Source: Phytophthora sp. 'mugwort'
Lineage: Eukaryota; Oomycota; Peronosporomycetes; Peronosporales; Peronosporaceae
Assembly (NCBI GenBank): GCA_033558025.1
Contig: JAUCEF010000002.1
Coordinates: 1,364,001 to 1,428,000 of the forward strand
DNA length: 64,000 nucleotides
Direction: 5' to 3'
In this document: positions 1-10,311 of the stretch, piece after piece
Layout: every line of letters starts with the position of its first letter
How positions within the stretch are numbered: the stretch's first letter is position 1
Made by a program: the position numbers and the translations under genes
The notes under the pieces: model-generated
What the model was told of the DNA's origin: nothing
Seen by the model: only the letters and a program-made list of their open reading frames with translations
Databases searched by the model: none

Positions 1-953
1 TGTTTTCTTAATTTGCAAAATGTGCTGAAAGGCATGGATGCATGTCGGTGGTGGCAACAGCTACAACATTCCCCACGTGGGAAAAGATGCAGTCATGCAG
101 GCTGGTAAGTTGCCCATTTCGGTTCCATGCTCTACTGAAGCGATTGAAGCGGCTCTCGAGCATTAAATCGTAATAGTTAGTTTGATAGCTGTAAAACAAA
201 TCTAAAATGTTTACTGCTTCCAATCGGATATCTTTGCTTGTGGTCACACACGAAAGTAGTGTTGTTGGTTGCACGCGGTTCGATGCATTGCGTGCATTTC
301 CCCACAAAGCGATTGATGAAAATCCGAGGCCGTATTTGAACATTCACTTTTAAAGTTCCAGCTGTATTCTCGTGGCTACGCTGCGCGGTAGCTCTTTCAC
401 CACCTTCCGCGTCACTCGGTGCACGGTACAGGTAGGTCTGAGGCGCTCTGGCGGATGGATCAGCTCCGAAACTCATACACATCTCTTTGCACAGGAAAAT
501 ATATGTCGGGTAGGCGCTCCTTCTCCGCGCAATGGGAACGCTTCAACATCATCACTGAAACTCGGCATCTGATGTATAAGGGCGCTAATTGCCGGTACTG
601 CGAGCAAGAAGATCCAGCCGTCACGCCATATTAAGAGCCACATCCTGAAGTAGCTCATGCCTCCCGAGTTTCGGGATGGGTATATTGGCCTAGAACTACT
701 GACTAATCGCTTAAAGCTGGTAGTACTATGTATTGAGGCGGTAGCTCTCGTTTTGGAAATACGAAATAAAAAAAATAATAAGGTAGGTAAGGCTGATTAG
801 CGACGCTAGTAGCGCCAACTGAGGCATGCTAAGTACAATTTGCCCGGTTGGCACTAAACACAAATTAAACGATTTATGAGGGGGGCATAAGATTCGCATC
901 AAATACATCCAATGTTAATTAATTTATATGGGGAAATCTTTGATCGATGCAAT
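1..953. other. No recognised gene at left edge
   Basis: Both strands hold overlapping open frames of 60 to 111 codons. The longest are on the minus strand at 8-343 and 177-482, in different frames. None shows a family signature that I recognise. The stretch from about 740 to 950 is AT-rich and looks non-coding. The minus-strand frames could be the worn end of another repeat. Confidence 0.4.
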
Positions 954-990
954 GGGTGTCTTCCAAAAACTACATAAAACGGTTTTAATC
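954..990 (+). repeat. Left terminal inverted repeat of Harbinger-like element
   Basis: Aligned against the reverse complement of 6988-7023, about 32 of 36 positions match, with one single-base gap. The repeat begins GGGTG and contains the identical block ACATAAAACGGTTT. AAT lies immediately outside. Confidence 0.6.
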
Positions 991-1036
991 AGTGGGTTAG
1001 GGCGCACTAAAAGGATAATTAAACTTCCTGACTAAT

Positions 1037-1083
1037 CGGAATTGTTCGGTGAGACCACTTTTTGGTCTCACTAAAAAATTCCG
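1037..1083. repeat. Small foldback hairpin
   Basis: Two arms of 21 nt (1037-1057 and 1063-1083) are inverted copies with four mismatches around a 5-nt CTTTT loop. The inner nine pairs, GTGAGACCA with TGGTCTCAC, are perfect. It may be a tiny MITE or the terminal structure of a transposon. Confidence 0.6.
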
Positions 1084-2145
1084 TTTATCATCTTTTATCT
1101 CGGTTAATATTCCCCTGGAGCAGCAACCACATCAAATAATCATGTTGACTTCATTACAAGACCAGACTCTACCTCAATTTGGGAAGCTCCCGTTTGAATT
1201 GAAGTTCGAAAGATCTTGAAAGGCTGTGGCGAATTGGCGCGCTCTCGCGCCCACCGCCATTCCAAGATTCGCCTTCGCTCACGCAAGTGACAAAAACTTA
1301 CTGTGCTTGCCTCGAGAACGGTAGCGTCTTGTGCGTCTCGGCAATCATCTATTGTGTGTTGGCTCTTACTAACTGGAGGTTCATGATATTCAACGTGCAG
1401 ATGCGACGCGGAGAGCTCGCTTCTTGTTCTTCGGATCGGCCACACGGATAGTCGGGTAAGAGTCTGCATTCGCGGGAGGAATTACAGCATTATAATTTGA
1501 CTAACCTGCTCTGCATGGTGACGTCGCGTGAGGGTTGCTAAACGTCAACAGAGAGGCATTACCGACCTTATCCGACCATGTCCCCATCGGCCCCCGGGAT
1601 GAAGCAAATGATGCAACGGGACTGCGAAGCGTAGTGCGTCAGAGGAAGACGTATGACTCCCCGAGTCTTAGCTGTGGTTACCCTAACCCCTAAGGTCTCC
1701 GCAGAGGCTTAGATCGCTCTAGTTATACCACTAGAGACTCAAAGAGTCAGTATTCCTAAGCCTAGTGCGATACTCTCTTTGATGCTAAAACTGACCTGTT
1801 ATTTGTTTGCTATCTGCGGCAAAGCCGCCTGTGGTGTAAATGTATGACTCTAACTATATACCATAGTTTAACCTAGTCAAATGCATATCAAGTGGCCCTG
1901 TGGCCACGTACTGAAATCCTGTTAATCCAAGTGGTACCAAGTACCACTTATTGCAAGGTGACACGTGGCAGGCTATACTCATGTTACCTTCGTGTAACCC
2001 CGTTACAAAAGACCTCTTCTGATCGTCACGCGTGCCTGAATAACGACAAGACACTAAAGAAGCGCTCTAAGGCAGAAGAAGTTACCTACATTGAGCTCCG
2101 TCGGGGTTCGTTTTGAAACACCCCCTCATCGTAGAAGCCGCTACA
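1084..2145. other. No recognised gene; LTR-like stretch possible
   Basis: A minus-strand frame of 109 codons lies at 1140-1469 and matches no family I know. From about 1640 to 2130 the sequence is non-coding and resembles LTR/leader sequence, but I found no second copy in the window to prove it. Only shadow-length frames occur elsewhere. Confidence 0.3.
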
Positions 2146-3287
2146 ATGCAAGCCGACTCTCTCGCCGATCTCGAGCTCAGCCTTCGTCCGCCAGCCGCGG
2201 GCTGACGTTCTCAAGAGTCTCAAGAGTCTGCGCTCATAGAGTCGTTTCGCCCAGGCGGGCAGACAGCTGAGATTCCCACTCACAAGAGCCGTCGGATGCC
2301 TCGATTATAGAGATCTGGTCGGCTACTATTCGGTCGTCGTTGACGGCTTCTAGTTCCGCTCTCTCGGGGTCGGGGTTTGGTGGTCCGAGGTCTACCAGTT
2401 CCCCGGCATCTACACGTCGCCATGATCTCCGTCTTCGGATGTTTCCATGGTTGCACTATGTACGCCCCAGCCACGGTGGTCCGAGGTCCTAGAGCCTCGT
2501 ACATAGTGGCGCTGCAACACCCCACGTACTCCAGACGGGGAAGTACATGTCTGGTTTGTGAGGCCCTCCAGTCTGACGGCTACGAGTCGGAGGCTCTGGA
2601 ACTCATCGAGCGACTTCGGCCGCCGTCGGTTGTGCCTGTGCCATCCATATTACACCGTGAGCATGGCGAGCAGGTCTCACCGTTTACTCGTGAGAAGTGG
2701 CTGAAAAAGCGTAGCCAGCCGGAGTGGGGTTGCTGTATGAGCAAAGGAACCCCAGACACTGGAAGTTCCCACCAGTCAGTGCTGTTGGTGTTCGTGGAGG
2801 CGGTAGGTGCGCCTTCGATAACCACTGCAATGCGGTGGGCTTTTGAACGCGAAGGAGAGTAGGTTCTAGATGGGCCGCAACTGTGCCTTCGGTGGGGTAT
2901 GTGGAATTTTTCTGTAGGAGAGTACATCGCTCGTGCTCGCGAGAAGCTCCCGCTCTGGTATGCGCGGTGGCCAAACTCCCGTGCCAAAACGCCCATTCGC
3001 ATTCATCATTCGTCGAGGTGATCGGCCAATATCTTGGCAAAATGAAGCTGTTCAGGCCTCCTTTGAGCAAGGAGCCCGTGAATGATGGGTATCACATGCG
3101 TCTCAAGCCGAGTTCGACTGAAAACAAGTACGTAGACTGGGGCTCACCTTACTGTTGTAGCGGTGACTATCCGAAACGTGTCGGCTGGAGGGCAAGTTAC
3201 CGTTTCTTACGAGACAGCTTGTGGTTTGTTTGTCGATCCAACTGGACGGGATGCCAGCACAGAGACGTCCAGCATCTCCGGATATAA
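2146..3287 (+). pseudogene. Degraded coding repeat, possibly gag-like
   Basis: A plausible start at 2146 opens a reading frame that is soon interrupted. Coding-like segments continue in shifting frames to about 3287, with the longest uninterrupted stretch at 2377-2862. Around 2890-3015 one frame reads like a retroelement gag alpha-helical segment (GEYIARAREKLPLWYARW), but no zinc knuckle or protease follows. I cannot assign it firmly. It may be a fragment inserted in the Harbinger-like element. Confidence 0.25.
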
Positions 3288-3543
3288 CGCCGTCCTTGTA
3301 AACTCGGTGACGCGTTCGGCCGATAGGTAGTGTTGTAGTGATGCAAGAGCCCACTTGTCCGAGACTTCGAGGATTTCATTCCAATACTCAACCAAAGTCA
3401 TTTATTCGTAAGATTATACGTGGTGTAGAGTCAACCCACGTTCTCCCTTCATTGAGCCTCCGAAGCGACCTAGGGCACTATGCGGCGGGCAAAATGGTAG
3501 AGTGCGTACAGGGTATCAGCGGCAACATATAGACACAACTGAC

Positions 3544-5298
3544 ATGACCCTTGGTTCTGTTCTCCAGCGTCGAAGGCGAGTGGGTTACAATAATTACACG
3601 CCCCAGGATCAGATGCTTCTGTGCCAGGCAATCGAGGAGGTCATTCCCTTGGGTCGCAATGTGTGGAAACAGGTGGCGGTGAAGTACAACGCCAATCGGA
3701 ACCAACGAACGTCCGAGCACGACTTCGAGACGTTGATAAGGAGATTCAAGAGTTCTTACAGCGAGACCAAGCCTTCTGGGCACGGCGAGGTCCCCCTTCT
3801 ATTGAAACCGGCGGTGTGGGCCAAAGAACTGCAGCTCAAGATCGAGGCCGAAGGGAGGGGTGCATACCTCGCATGGCGGCCTGGACCAAGGGGATGACGA
3901 CGGCGGTCTTCCCGGCATAGTTGAGGGGCCGCGGGTATCGCCATCGAGCAGAGACCCATCGTCTCTGCATCTTTCCTAAGACCAGACCTTCTTCACCAAG
4001 AGGGCGACAGCGTCGATACGACACCGGACCTGCTGGCGCAGAGGGGCAGGCTGATGGAGCCAATATCGACGCTGATCACTCAGACCACCCAGAGATCTCA
4101 GACCATGGGGAGCGCGATGGCGTTGTGGGGCGCGATGACGCTGGCACGGCGAGTTCCACTTTCTCTACCACAGCGAGTCCGGCTGATGCGATCAGCCAAT
4201 ACGCTCAGCGATTTCGATCGCCGACACCAAACATGCAGGTGCCGGGAACCATTATGACCAGTATCGGGCCTGTCGACGTGGCACACTACGACTTTACGGA
4301 GCTTCCGGGTGATGAGTAGTCCAAGGAAGCGGGGACGAACCCGACCTTACTTAAAGAAGTCGCCGCAGTCCTTGGCGCGGCGGACGCATCCGTGCCCGAT
4401 AGCACAGAGCCGTCTACGACGTCTGCTTTGAGTCGAGAGCAAGCAACACAGGGATCCGCCCGGGGAGACACTATCAGTGCCGTCCAAACGGTGGGTCAAC
4501 CCCCTGCACCAACCATGACTTCCTCTCGGAGTGCAAGTAACCAAGGCTCTCGCTCGTCAGGGTGACCAAGGGCATCTCGGAGAGAAGCCTACCCCACTAT
4601 TGCTACTCCAGATGGACCGGCATTGATGCGAGATCCGAGATGAACGGAAACGAAACTCGAGATGCCAGCAAACATCCGAGGCTCCGAGTTACAAGCAATC
4701 GGTTGGGCAGGGAGACTTGCGGATCTTTCGAGACAACGTTAAAACAATGACCCGAGGTCTGCTCAACGAGAACGTAAAACTCTCGCCTGTAGGCACCGGG
4801 AGATCAGATGGGTTGCCGGCAAACGCAACGTACACTAAATCAAAACGTACGCGCGCAGTGCAACGCCTGGATGAGATGCAAAAAGAGTTCGACGCTGCTG
4901 ACAGGAAACAGTTGCTGGCAGGCAACGAATTGGTCAACCTGCTTCTGTATTTCCAGAAGGACAGCAATCGGAGAGCAGACAAGGATGAGCGGCGTCGTCG
5001 ATCGGAACGCGAACAGCGAATCGAGGCAAAAAAAAAAGATCATGCCGAAAGAGAACAAGGGCGGCAAGAGGAAGCGGAAGCCACAGAAAGACGTAGGGTG
5101 CACGAGATCGACGCAACTCGGGATCTGCGCGAAGAGCAACGGCGTGTCGACAATGCTCGAGAGCCGAAGCTACAACTGGAGTGAGAGGAAAACAATCGCA
5201 GATACGAAGAAAGACTAGCTCTAGAGCGAAATGAGGCGAGGAAACGTCATGAGCAGATGATGATGGTTCTTGTCAACATGCAGAAGAAGGAGTCATAA
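3544..5298 (+). pseudogene. DUF6818 Myb/SANT-like protein, broken
   Basis: The N-terminal part contains a helix-rich domain of the Myb/SANT-like DUF6818 type: an NYTPQD start, a PLGRNVWKQVAVKYNANR core and a KPSGHGEVP tail spaced as in that family, which is much expanded in oomycetes. The middle is low-complexity. The C-terminal part (4717-5298) is a charged coiled coil rich in E, R, K and Q ending in NMQKKES. At least three frame changes and stops (for example after 3897, after 4319 and near 5182) separate the parts. It converges on the DDE_Tnp_4 transposase at 5490-6697, and the pair is probably the DNA-binding partner plus the enzyme of one transposon. Such proteins bind the transposon ends in PIF/Harbinger systems, so that role here is inference. 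Confidence 0.6.
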
Positions 5299-5489
5299 GA
5301 ACAAAGAAGTGAGTTAAAAGGGGCAGAGAGTATGACAAAGGCAAATCTGTTTCTTGCCTTGCGAAGCGCCTTCAAATGTTGTCCTCCCTGCCGTATACGA
5401 AATTTGTACAGATCTGACTAACTTCAGCTGTGCGCACGCGATAGTTCGTTAGTTGAACATGTTGTCGAGTCGGAGTTTCATTTGTCCTT

Positions 5490-6697
5490 GTTATAGGGTA
5501 AATGATGCACTAACCGATGGAAGACCTTCACAACTGATCCCATACCCCGCTCGGCGGCCTGACGGACGATAGTTATGGCGCCAGATTTTGCGCTGTGCAG
5601 CAGCGCGGACCGACGGTACCAATCTGCCTGGATCTCCCTCCTTCAATGGCCTCATGATGCGATCAATCATGTCATCTCCGAAGGAAATGCACTGTCGGCG
5701 ATGATTCCATGTCGCGAGTCGGGGTTGAGACCCGGAAGAAGGATATTTGCGCGGAACTGCAGGCTTGTGTCCGAGTCATTCCAACTTCCAGGACAATTGT
5801 GCTTACTCCAGACTATAAGTCCGTCTGTATTGAAACAGAGCGTGTCGGTCACATGAAGCCACCCATTGTAGTATGTGTTTTGAATGTCCGTGAGTGAAGG
5901 CTCTTGCACCTAATGAATCATAATCAACGTATGAGTTCTGAACACAAGCGTTATATTAACCAATTCCTCTCGTACACAATGTTTTTTTGCCATCGATGAA
6001 CCCACAGGTGAACTGCAGTTGCGGCGCACTCGCGGCGGTGAGCTGAGTTATCGCCTTCTTCTAGACACGGTGGTCCACACCATTCGAGCAGGAGGAAACC
6101 CTGTTAGTACCTTGCGCATGGCTTCTTCCACATCACTAAGAACGCGACTTAGTGTCGGGTGAGGAACATCGAAGTTTTTGGGAGAGACTTTTATGGCCAG
6201 TCGAGTCGACGCAAACGCCATCACCAGACCCAGCACCTGGTGATGTTGTGCAGTTTTCTTGAACGTCCTCCCGCAGGTATGTATTGAGGGATTACGTAGA
6301 ACAGAGAAAATCGATCCAGGGCCGACGGAATGATTGCCTAACATGAGCAAAAGACACATCGTGACGTTAGTGGCGCGCTTCACTGTCGCAACTCCCCACG
6401 CAACGTGTCCGTACCGGCACAGGCTCGTTACGGTCCTGAAGTTCTCATCAGTCCCGTACATCCATATGTACATCCACGGAGCCACCTACGGCTTCGGCAG
6501 ACATGGCACAGTCAGATAGTGCCGGAAACGGATGAGACGCGCATGTCGTCACGCTTACGTTCCTCGTTCAAGCGGCGGCGAACGTCATGCAGCTTCCTAG
6601 TCACGAGGCGCTGAGTCTCTAAGCTCGCAGCCAGTGCGGCGAGCAGTCTAAGATCCCGCATACCCTCTGGCACTTCCTGATAATGACGCGAATGCAA
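5490..6697 (-). pseudogene. DDE_Tnp_4 (Harbinger-type) transposase, broken
   Basis: Reading on the minus strand, 6697-6512 gives an N-terminal segment. 6485-6048 gives the helical DNA-binding part with a TLSRVLSDVEEAM signature, and 5909-5667 gives the catalytic core. The core shows a sequence beginning VQEPSLTDIQNTYYNGWLH, then KHNCPGSWND and a downstream AD-AFP motif, the layout of DDE endonucleases of the DDE_Tnp_4/HARBI1 group. Frameshifts separate the three blocks. The tail after AFP is degraded but an ERGMG-VKVF-like remnant can be read near 5490-5560. It would cut and join the transposon ends. Best assignment is PIF/Harbinger-like; exact family needs a profile search. Confidence 0.65.
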
Positions 6698-6987
6698 GTA
6701 CGGTCAGAGGGGAGCGAAAACAGAGGGGTTGATATGAGAGGGGAAGCCCCTCGCTTTCTCGCCTTTTCGAATCTTTAGATATAAACACATTTTATTGATT
6801 TTGTCCAGTTCGGTTGTGGCTCGGTTTGTCTACTATACTTTCTTTAAGATTATTCACACGATATGGACAAACCTAGCCGATCGGCCAAACTAGTTTGGTC
6901 AGGTTTGGTGGTTGATTTTGAAACCCATCTGCCGCACGGGAAAAAAGCTGACAACGGGTTAATAAAAGGGGGTATAAAACCAACTGC

Positions 6988-7023
6988 GATTAAACCGTTT
7001 TATGTGGGTTTTGAAAGGCACCC
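6988..7023 (-). repeat. Right terminal inverted repeat of Harbinger-like element
   Basis: This is the partner of 954-990 in inverse orientation. It ends in CACCC followed by AAT, matching the AAT before the left repeat. No longer flanking identity was seen. Confidence 0.6.
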
Positions 7024-7026
7024 AAT

Positions 7027-7418
7027 GCATATGATGACCATCAAATCCATCCAATGCATACTTCGTGCATCCTACTGCTTCCATCCAACAGCCTACAGGT
7101 AAGGGGCATTATCCTTCAGGACGGAGGTATTATTGTACTGTTAAACCGACTCTAATTAGTAAGTTGATAGGTTGTTATTGCGCCTTGCACATATTTTGGC
7201 GCCCCGATTTAACTGTCATCTCAACTTCCGCGACAAATAAAGCTGGTAATGAAACAAGGCATGACTAATAAATCTAGGCAGTATTCGGCCTTTGTACAGG
7301 GCGCCTCCATCCATTCATAAACAAAGTTGCCACCCCAAGGTAAGGTTCTTCGCGGATTCGCTTCTGCTCACGGCCGCCATACTGACTTGCTATTATTATT
7401 GCCTACACAAACAGCGCG
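7027..7418. other. Intergenic, no gene seen
   Basis: Just outside the Harbinger-like right end lie short repeats of a CATCCAATGCAT type (7040-7090). A related CATCAAATACATCCAAT lies just outside the left end near 897-915. This may be duplicated target sequence or an older repeat into which the element jumped. Confidence 0.35.
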
Positions 7419-7690
7419 GTGGTCAGCATCTCGGACGCCAACAAGTCCGGCAGACCCACGGTGGCCAGCAGCACGGAGGCCAGCAGCATGAAGTACAACC
7501 GCAGCATGAAGTACAACCGCAGCACTACAACAGCAGCACGGAGGCCAGCAGCACGAAGGCCAGCAGCACTAAGTACAACAGCAGCGTGGTGGCCGATAGC
7601 ACTAAGTACAACAGCAGCGCAGAGGTCAGCAGCACGGAGGCCAGCAGCACGGAGGTCAGCAGCACGGAGGCTAGCTGCAACAAGTTCGGC
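7419..7690. repeat. Degenerate minisatellite (AGCAGCACGGAGGCC-type units)
   Basis: Units of 12 to 15 nt built from CAGCAGCACGGAGGCCAG and AAGTACAACAGCAG variants are tandemly repeated. All three plus-strand frames and one minus-strand frame stay open as a result. One frame reads repeats of SSTEASSTK-type, another reads Ala/Arg-rich repeats, and the antisense reads Leu/Val-rich repeats. The open frames are therefore a by-product of the repeat, not evidence of a gene. Confidence 0.7.
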
Positions 7691-7884
7691 AGCACCTGGA
7701 GGCTGGTAGCACGACTCAAGTCCTGCAGTCCGTCTAAAGTAGTTGTCGGGCAGCCCTCAAGACATAAGTACGTAAATGCCTTTCTATTATGGAGTCGTTA
7801 CGCATGTGCTCACTGCTTGCTGCATTTTCAACAGGAGATCATGGCTGTTCAAACACCTCGGCAGGAGCGCTGCCGCTAGACAAG

Positions 7885-8711
7885 ATGCTGTACACTTCTA
7901 TAGTTTTCCGAACAGGACCTCGAGAACATAATCCTCGAAACGTGAAGACCAAGAAGTTCGCGTTCGTCATGAGCAAGGGATTCCAAGTGGTGAATACTGA
8001 AGTGCTGCGCTTCCTCGACAGCTCCGAATTTGACGATAATCCTACACTAGTTGATGGAACTCATATCTTCATGAAGGCAACGAAAAATGCTCATCAGGTT
8101 GGTTTTGTGGGGGTTGTTGACGGCAACTTCGAGAGGCTGCTTCAGGGCCGGTTGACCTGCATCACCGATGTGGATGTGCGGAAGATGCAGGAGCCGCTCT
8201 CCCAGGTCGTCTCTATGAGGCTTCTCGTTTGAGGTTTTCGCGTACCTGACGCCACCCGAACGACCACTACCTGGATTACGCGGAGCTACAGCGGATAGAA
8301 TTGCGGCAGCACGCGAGATTTCGCGTGTTCAGCAATCCACTGGGGTGACAGTTGAACCGATTGCGATGCAGCATCTTTCGATCCAACACGCGTCAACCTG
8401 AAGGGGCTGAATTCATTTTTCTTGCAGACAATATTACTCGACAAGCTCAAACGCTAGATGAGGCACGTGAAGAGCTACAAACGCGCGAAGCCCAGGTCGG
8501 GATTACCGATGACGTTGCATAAATTGAGGTTCAAATGTTTGGTGAGTGGGTTAAAGAGCCTGTTAGTGTGGGAAGTCTTCGCTCTGCTCTACGACTGACG
8601 CAACACGATATTTGCACCGAAGGTATTTTCCACTGCTGCACACCAGCAACGGTTGCGCCTCGTGGAATCGACGTTCCGGATGTGGATCATCAAGATCAAC
8701 CCGGTGAGTAA
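7885..8711 (+). pseudogene. Degraded unassigned protein gene
   Basis: From 7885 an open frame runs to 8232 (domain-like text around KKFAFVMSKGFQVVNTEVL and DNPTLVDGTHIFMKA). A shifted frame continues at about 8233-8401 (YLTPPERPLPGLRGATADR) and another at about 8410-8711 with an EAREELQTREAQ helix. Consistent codon texture through the shifts suggests one former gene of about 270 codons. I do not recognise the family. It sits between two transposons and may itself be a repeat-borne gene. Confidence 0.4.
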
Positions 8712-8770
8712 AGTAACATGAGCCTCGTTTCATTTGACTAGAAAACAATAATCTTGTATCAATGCAACAT

Positions 8771-9592
8771 CTATTGGTGGCTTTCTTCTTCTTCAATGTC
8801 TTCATAGCTATCTTCATCACGGCAATTAACTTCGAACTCTTGGTTCCGCAGAGGACCAGCTTCATACCTACAGTGAGCGAAACGCTTCAAAACACCACAG
8901 TCTTGGTGTGGCTGGTGTTGCTTGCAACAAGCCCGCATTCCGACTTCCAAAACCAAAGAAGGGTACAAAAAGTACACGAGATTGGCGTGCTTTTGGGTCC
9001 AACATTTTAGAAGTCCAAAACCCACCTCAATCCCTCAATAGATTTTCATAACTAACGATTGCCTTCGAATACCTGTATAACGAAGGCAATCGTTAGTTAT
9101 GAAAATCTCAAAATGTTAGGAGCAACAAAACTTACCATCTCCAATTCTTGGTACATATGATTTGTTGCATTGTCCATGGTGATAATTTAGCGAGGCAACG
9201 GTCATGGGTTGAGAAAAGGGACAACTTTCTTGGCATAAGCTTCATGAAATGAATTCTGAGTGTAGGTTCTCGGGTGTGGAATCCCAAACCGCGAATCCTG
9301 CGTGGTATAAGGCTTCCGCTTTAGTATTTCGCTTAGACCACGCGTACCTACGATACGCATGGCGGCCATCTTTGGAAATCTCATCAATAAAAAGCAATTG
9401 TTCGGGGTAAGAATCGACATCTTCTAGGTTTTGTTTATATGCGGAGACCCCGTGCGGTACACATTTGCTAGCTGCTTTCGTCAGCACCTTACGAGAAAGA
9501 TTCATATCAATGTTCAACGCTCTGCATATTGTACTTTCAGACGCATTCAAAAGAAGAGGAACCTCTTCCGAAGAAAAGTTGCAGCTCTTCAA
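8771..9592 (-). pseudogene. Tc1/mariner-like (DDE_3) transposase, broken
   Basis: The N-terminal half (9592-9242) shows a helix-turn-helix end (SESTICRALN) followed by LLFIDEISKDGRHAYRRYAW, which carries the first catalytic Asp of the Tc1/IS630 DDE_3 fold as found in fungi and oomycetes. A frameshift follows near 9240. A TMDNA-type second-Asp region can be read near 9180 in another frame. The C-terminal part (9025-8771) starts GFGLLKCWTQKHANLVYF, the usual segment after the third catalytic residue. The block that should link them is missing and a 67-bp hairpin sits in its place. No terminal repeats were identified. Confidence 0.65.
9041..9107. repeat. Perfect 27-bp-stem hairpin inside Tc1-like gene
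   Basis: GATTTTCATAACTAACGATT plus GCCTTCG (9041-9067) is followed by a 13-nt loop and its exact reverse complement (9081-9107). Weaker complementarity (CAACATTTTAG with CAAAATGTTAG) extends outside. Perfect arms inside an otherwise eroded gene point to a recent event. Confidence 0.85.
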
Positions 9593-10311
9593 TATGAAAT
9601 GTAGAGTGATCCTTTACATACAATTCCACAGTGTCGACAACATCACTTGGCCATCGTGACGTAGTCTTAAAGGGCTTTCGCTCCTCTGCTACTCCGTCAG
9701 ATAGAAACAAATTATATCAACACCGCAACGTTCGAGCTTTCGGGCCCAGAACATCACTCACGTACTGTACACTTACACCGTACACATGCATCAATAATAC
9801 TGCACGCCATCGAAAATCGACGGCATACATATTCGTCTCCCGCCAAATGCTTTTTTAGGCTTCGCGGACAGCAGTGTCCTGGTGCAATTGTCCTGAAAAT
9901 TGATCATTTGTATAGAAACTGAGGCAAGTCCTTATGTACAATGGCGACGATTTACTATAGGTTATGTGGAAATGCATTTTTATAAATAACCTTATATGTG
10001 GTATTATTAACATGCACAGGGATTAGTTAGGACAGGGTTGATAGTATACTTTCTACAGTACTATAGTACTGTAATACCGGTACGAAAGAATGCCGGTTGC
10101 AGTTGCCACGTCCATCAGCTGAGGGGAGCTTGTAGACGAATCGATCTTCCCATCTGGTTAGTTCTTACCAATAAAATCCTCATAAAGATCGCCGTCACCA
10201 TCTCCCTTAGCCGTCGCCATTAGTGTGCAGGTGCGTGGGCTGACGCGTCAGCAGATGACGTCAGTTTCCAACTTGCCTCCTCGAGCTCAAGCACCTCCCT
10301 CCATCCCCACC
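9593..10311. other. Intergenic region upstream of cystathionine lyase
   Basis: The first part (9593-10000) is AT-rich with short frames only. The part next to the gene is a likely promoter and leader. An in-frame ATG at 10225 and another at 10255 would add 29 or 19 residues to the enzyme downstream. I see no other gene. Confidence 0.4.

Larger units (their letters stand above)
954..7023. mobile_element. PIF/Harbinger-like two-gene DNA transposon, decayed
   Basis: The ends are imperfect inverted repeats of about 36 bp, both starting GGGTG and sharing ACATAAAACGGTTT. Each is flanked by the trinucleotide AAT, a possible 3-bp target duplication. Inside, a DUF6818 Myb/SANT-like gene (plus strand, 3544-5298) converges on a DDE_Tnp_4 transposase gene (minus strand, 5490-6697). 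PIF/Harbinger elements are known to encode a DDE transposase and a separate Myb/SANT protein, so the pairing fits that superfamily. The usual PIF duplication is TWA rather than AAT. The interior left part (1084-3500) is unassigned and may contain later insertions. Both genes carry stops and frameshifts, so this copy is not autonomous. Confidence 0.55.

Noticed and set aside
2580..3070. Minus-strand ORFs of 128-140 codons
   Set aside because: They overlap each other and a plus-strand degraded repeat in several frames and show no domain signature.
7525..7719. Leu/Val-rich minus-strand ORF that might be a membrane protein
   Set aside because: It is the antisense of the minisatellite; the hydrophobic repeats follow from the repeat unit.
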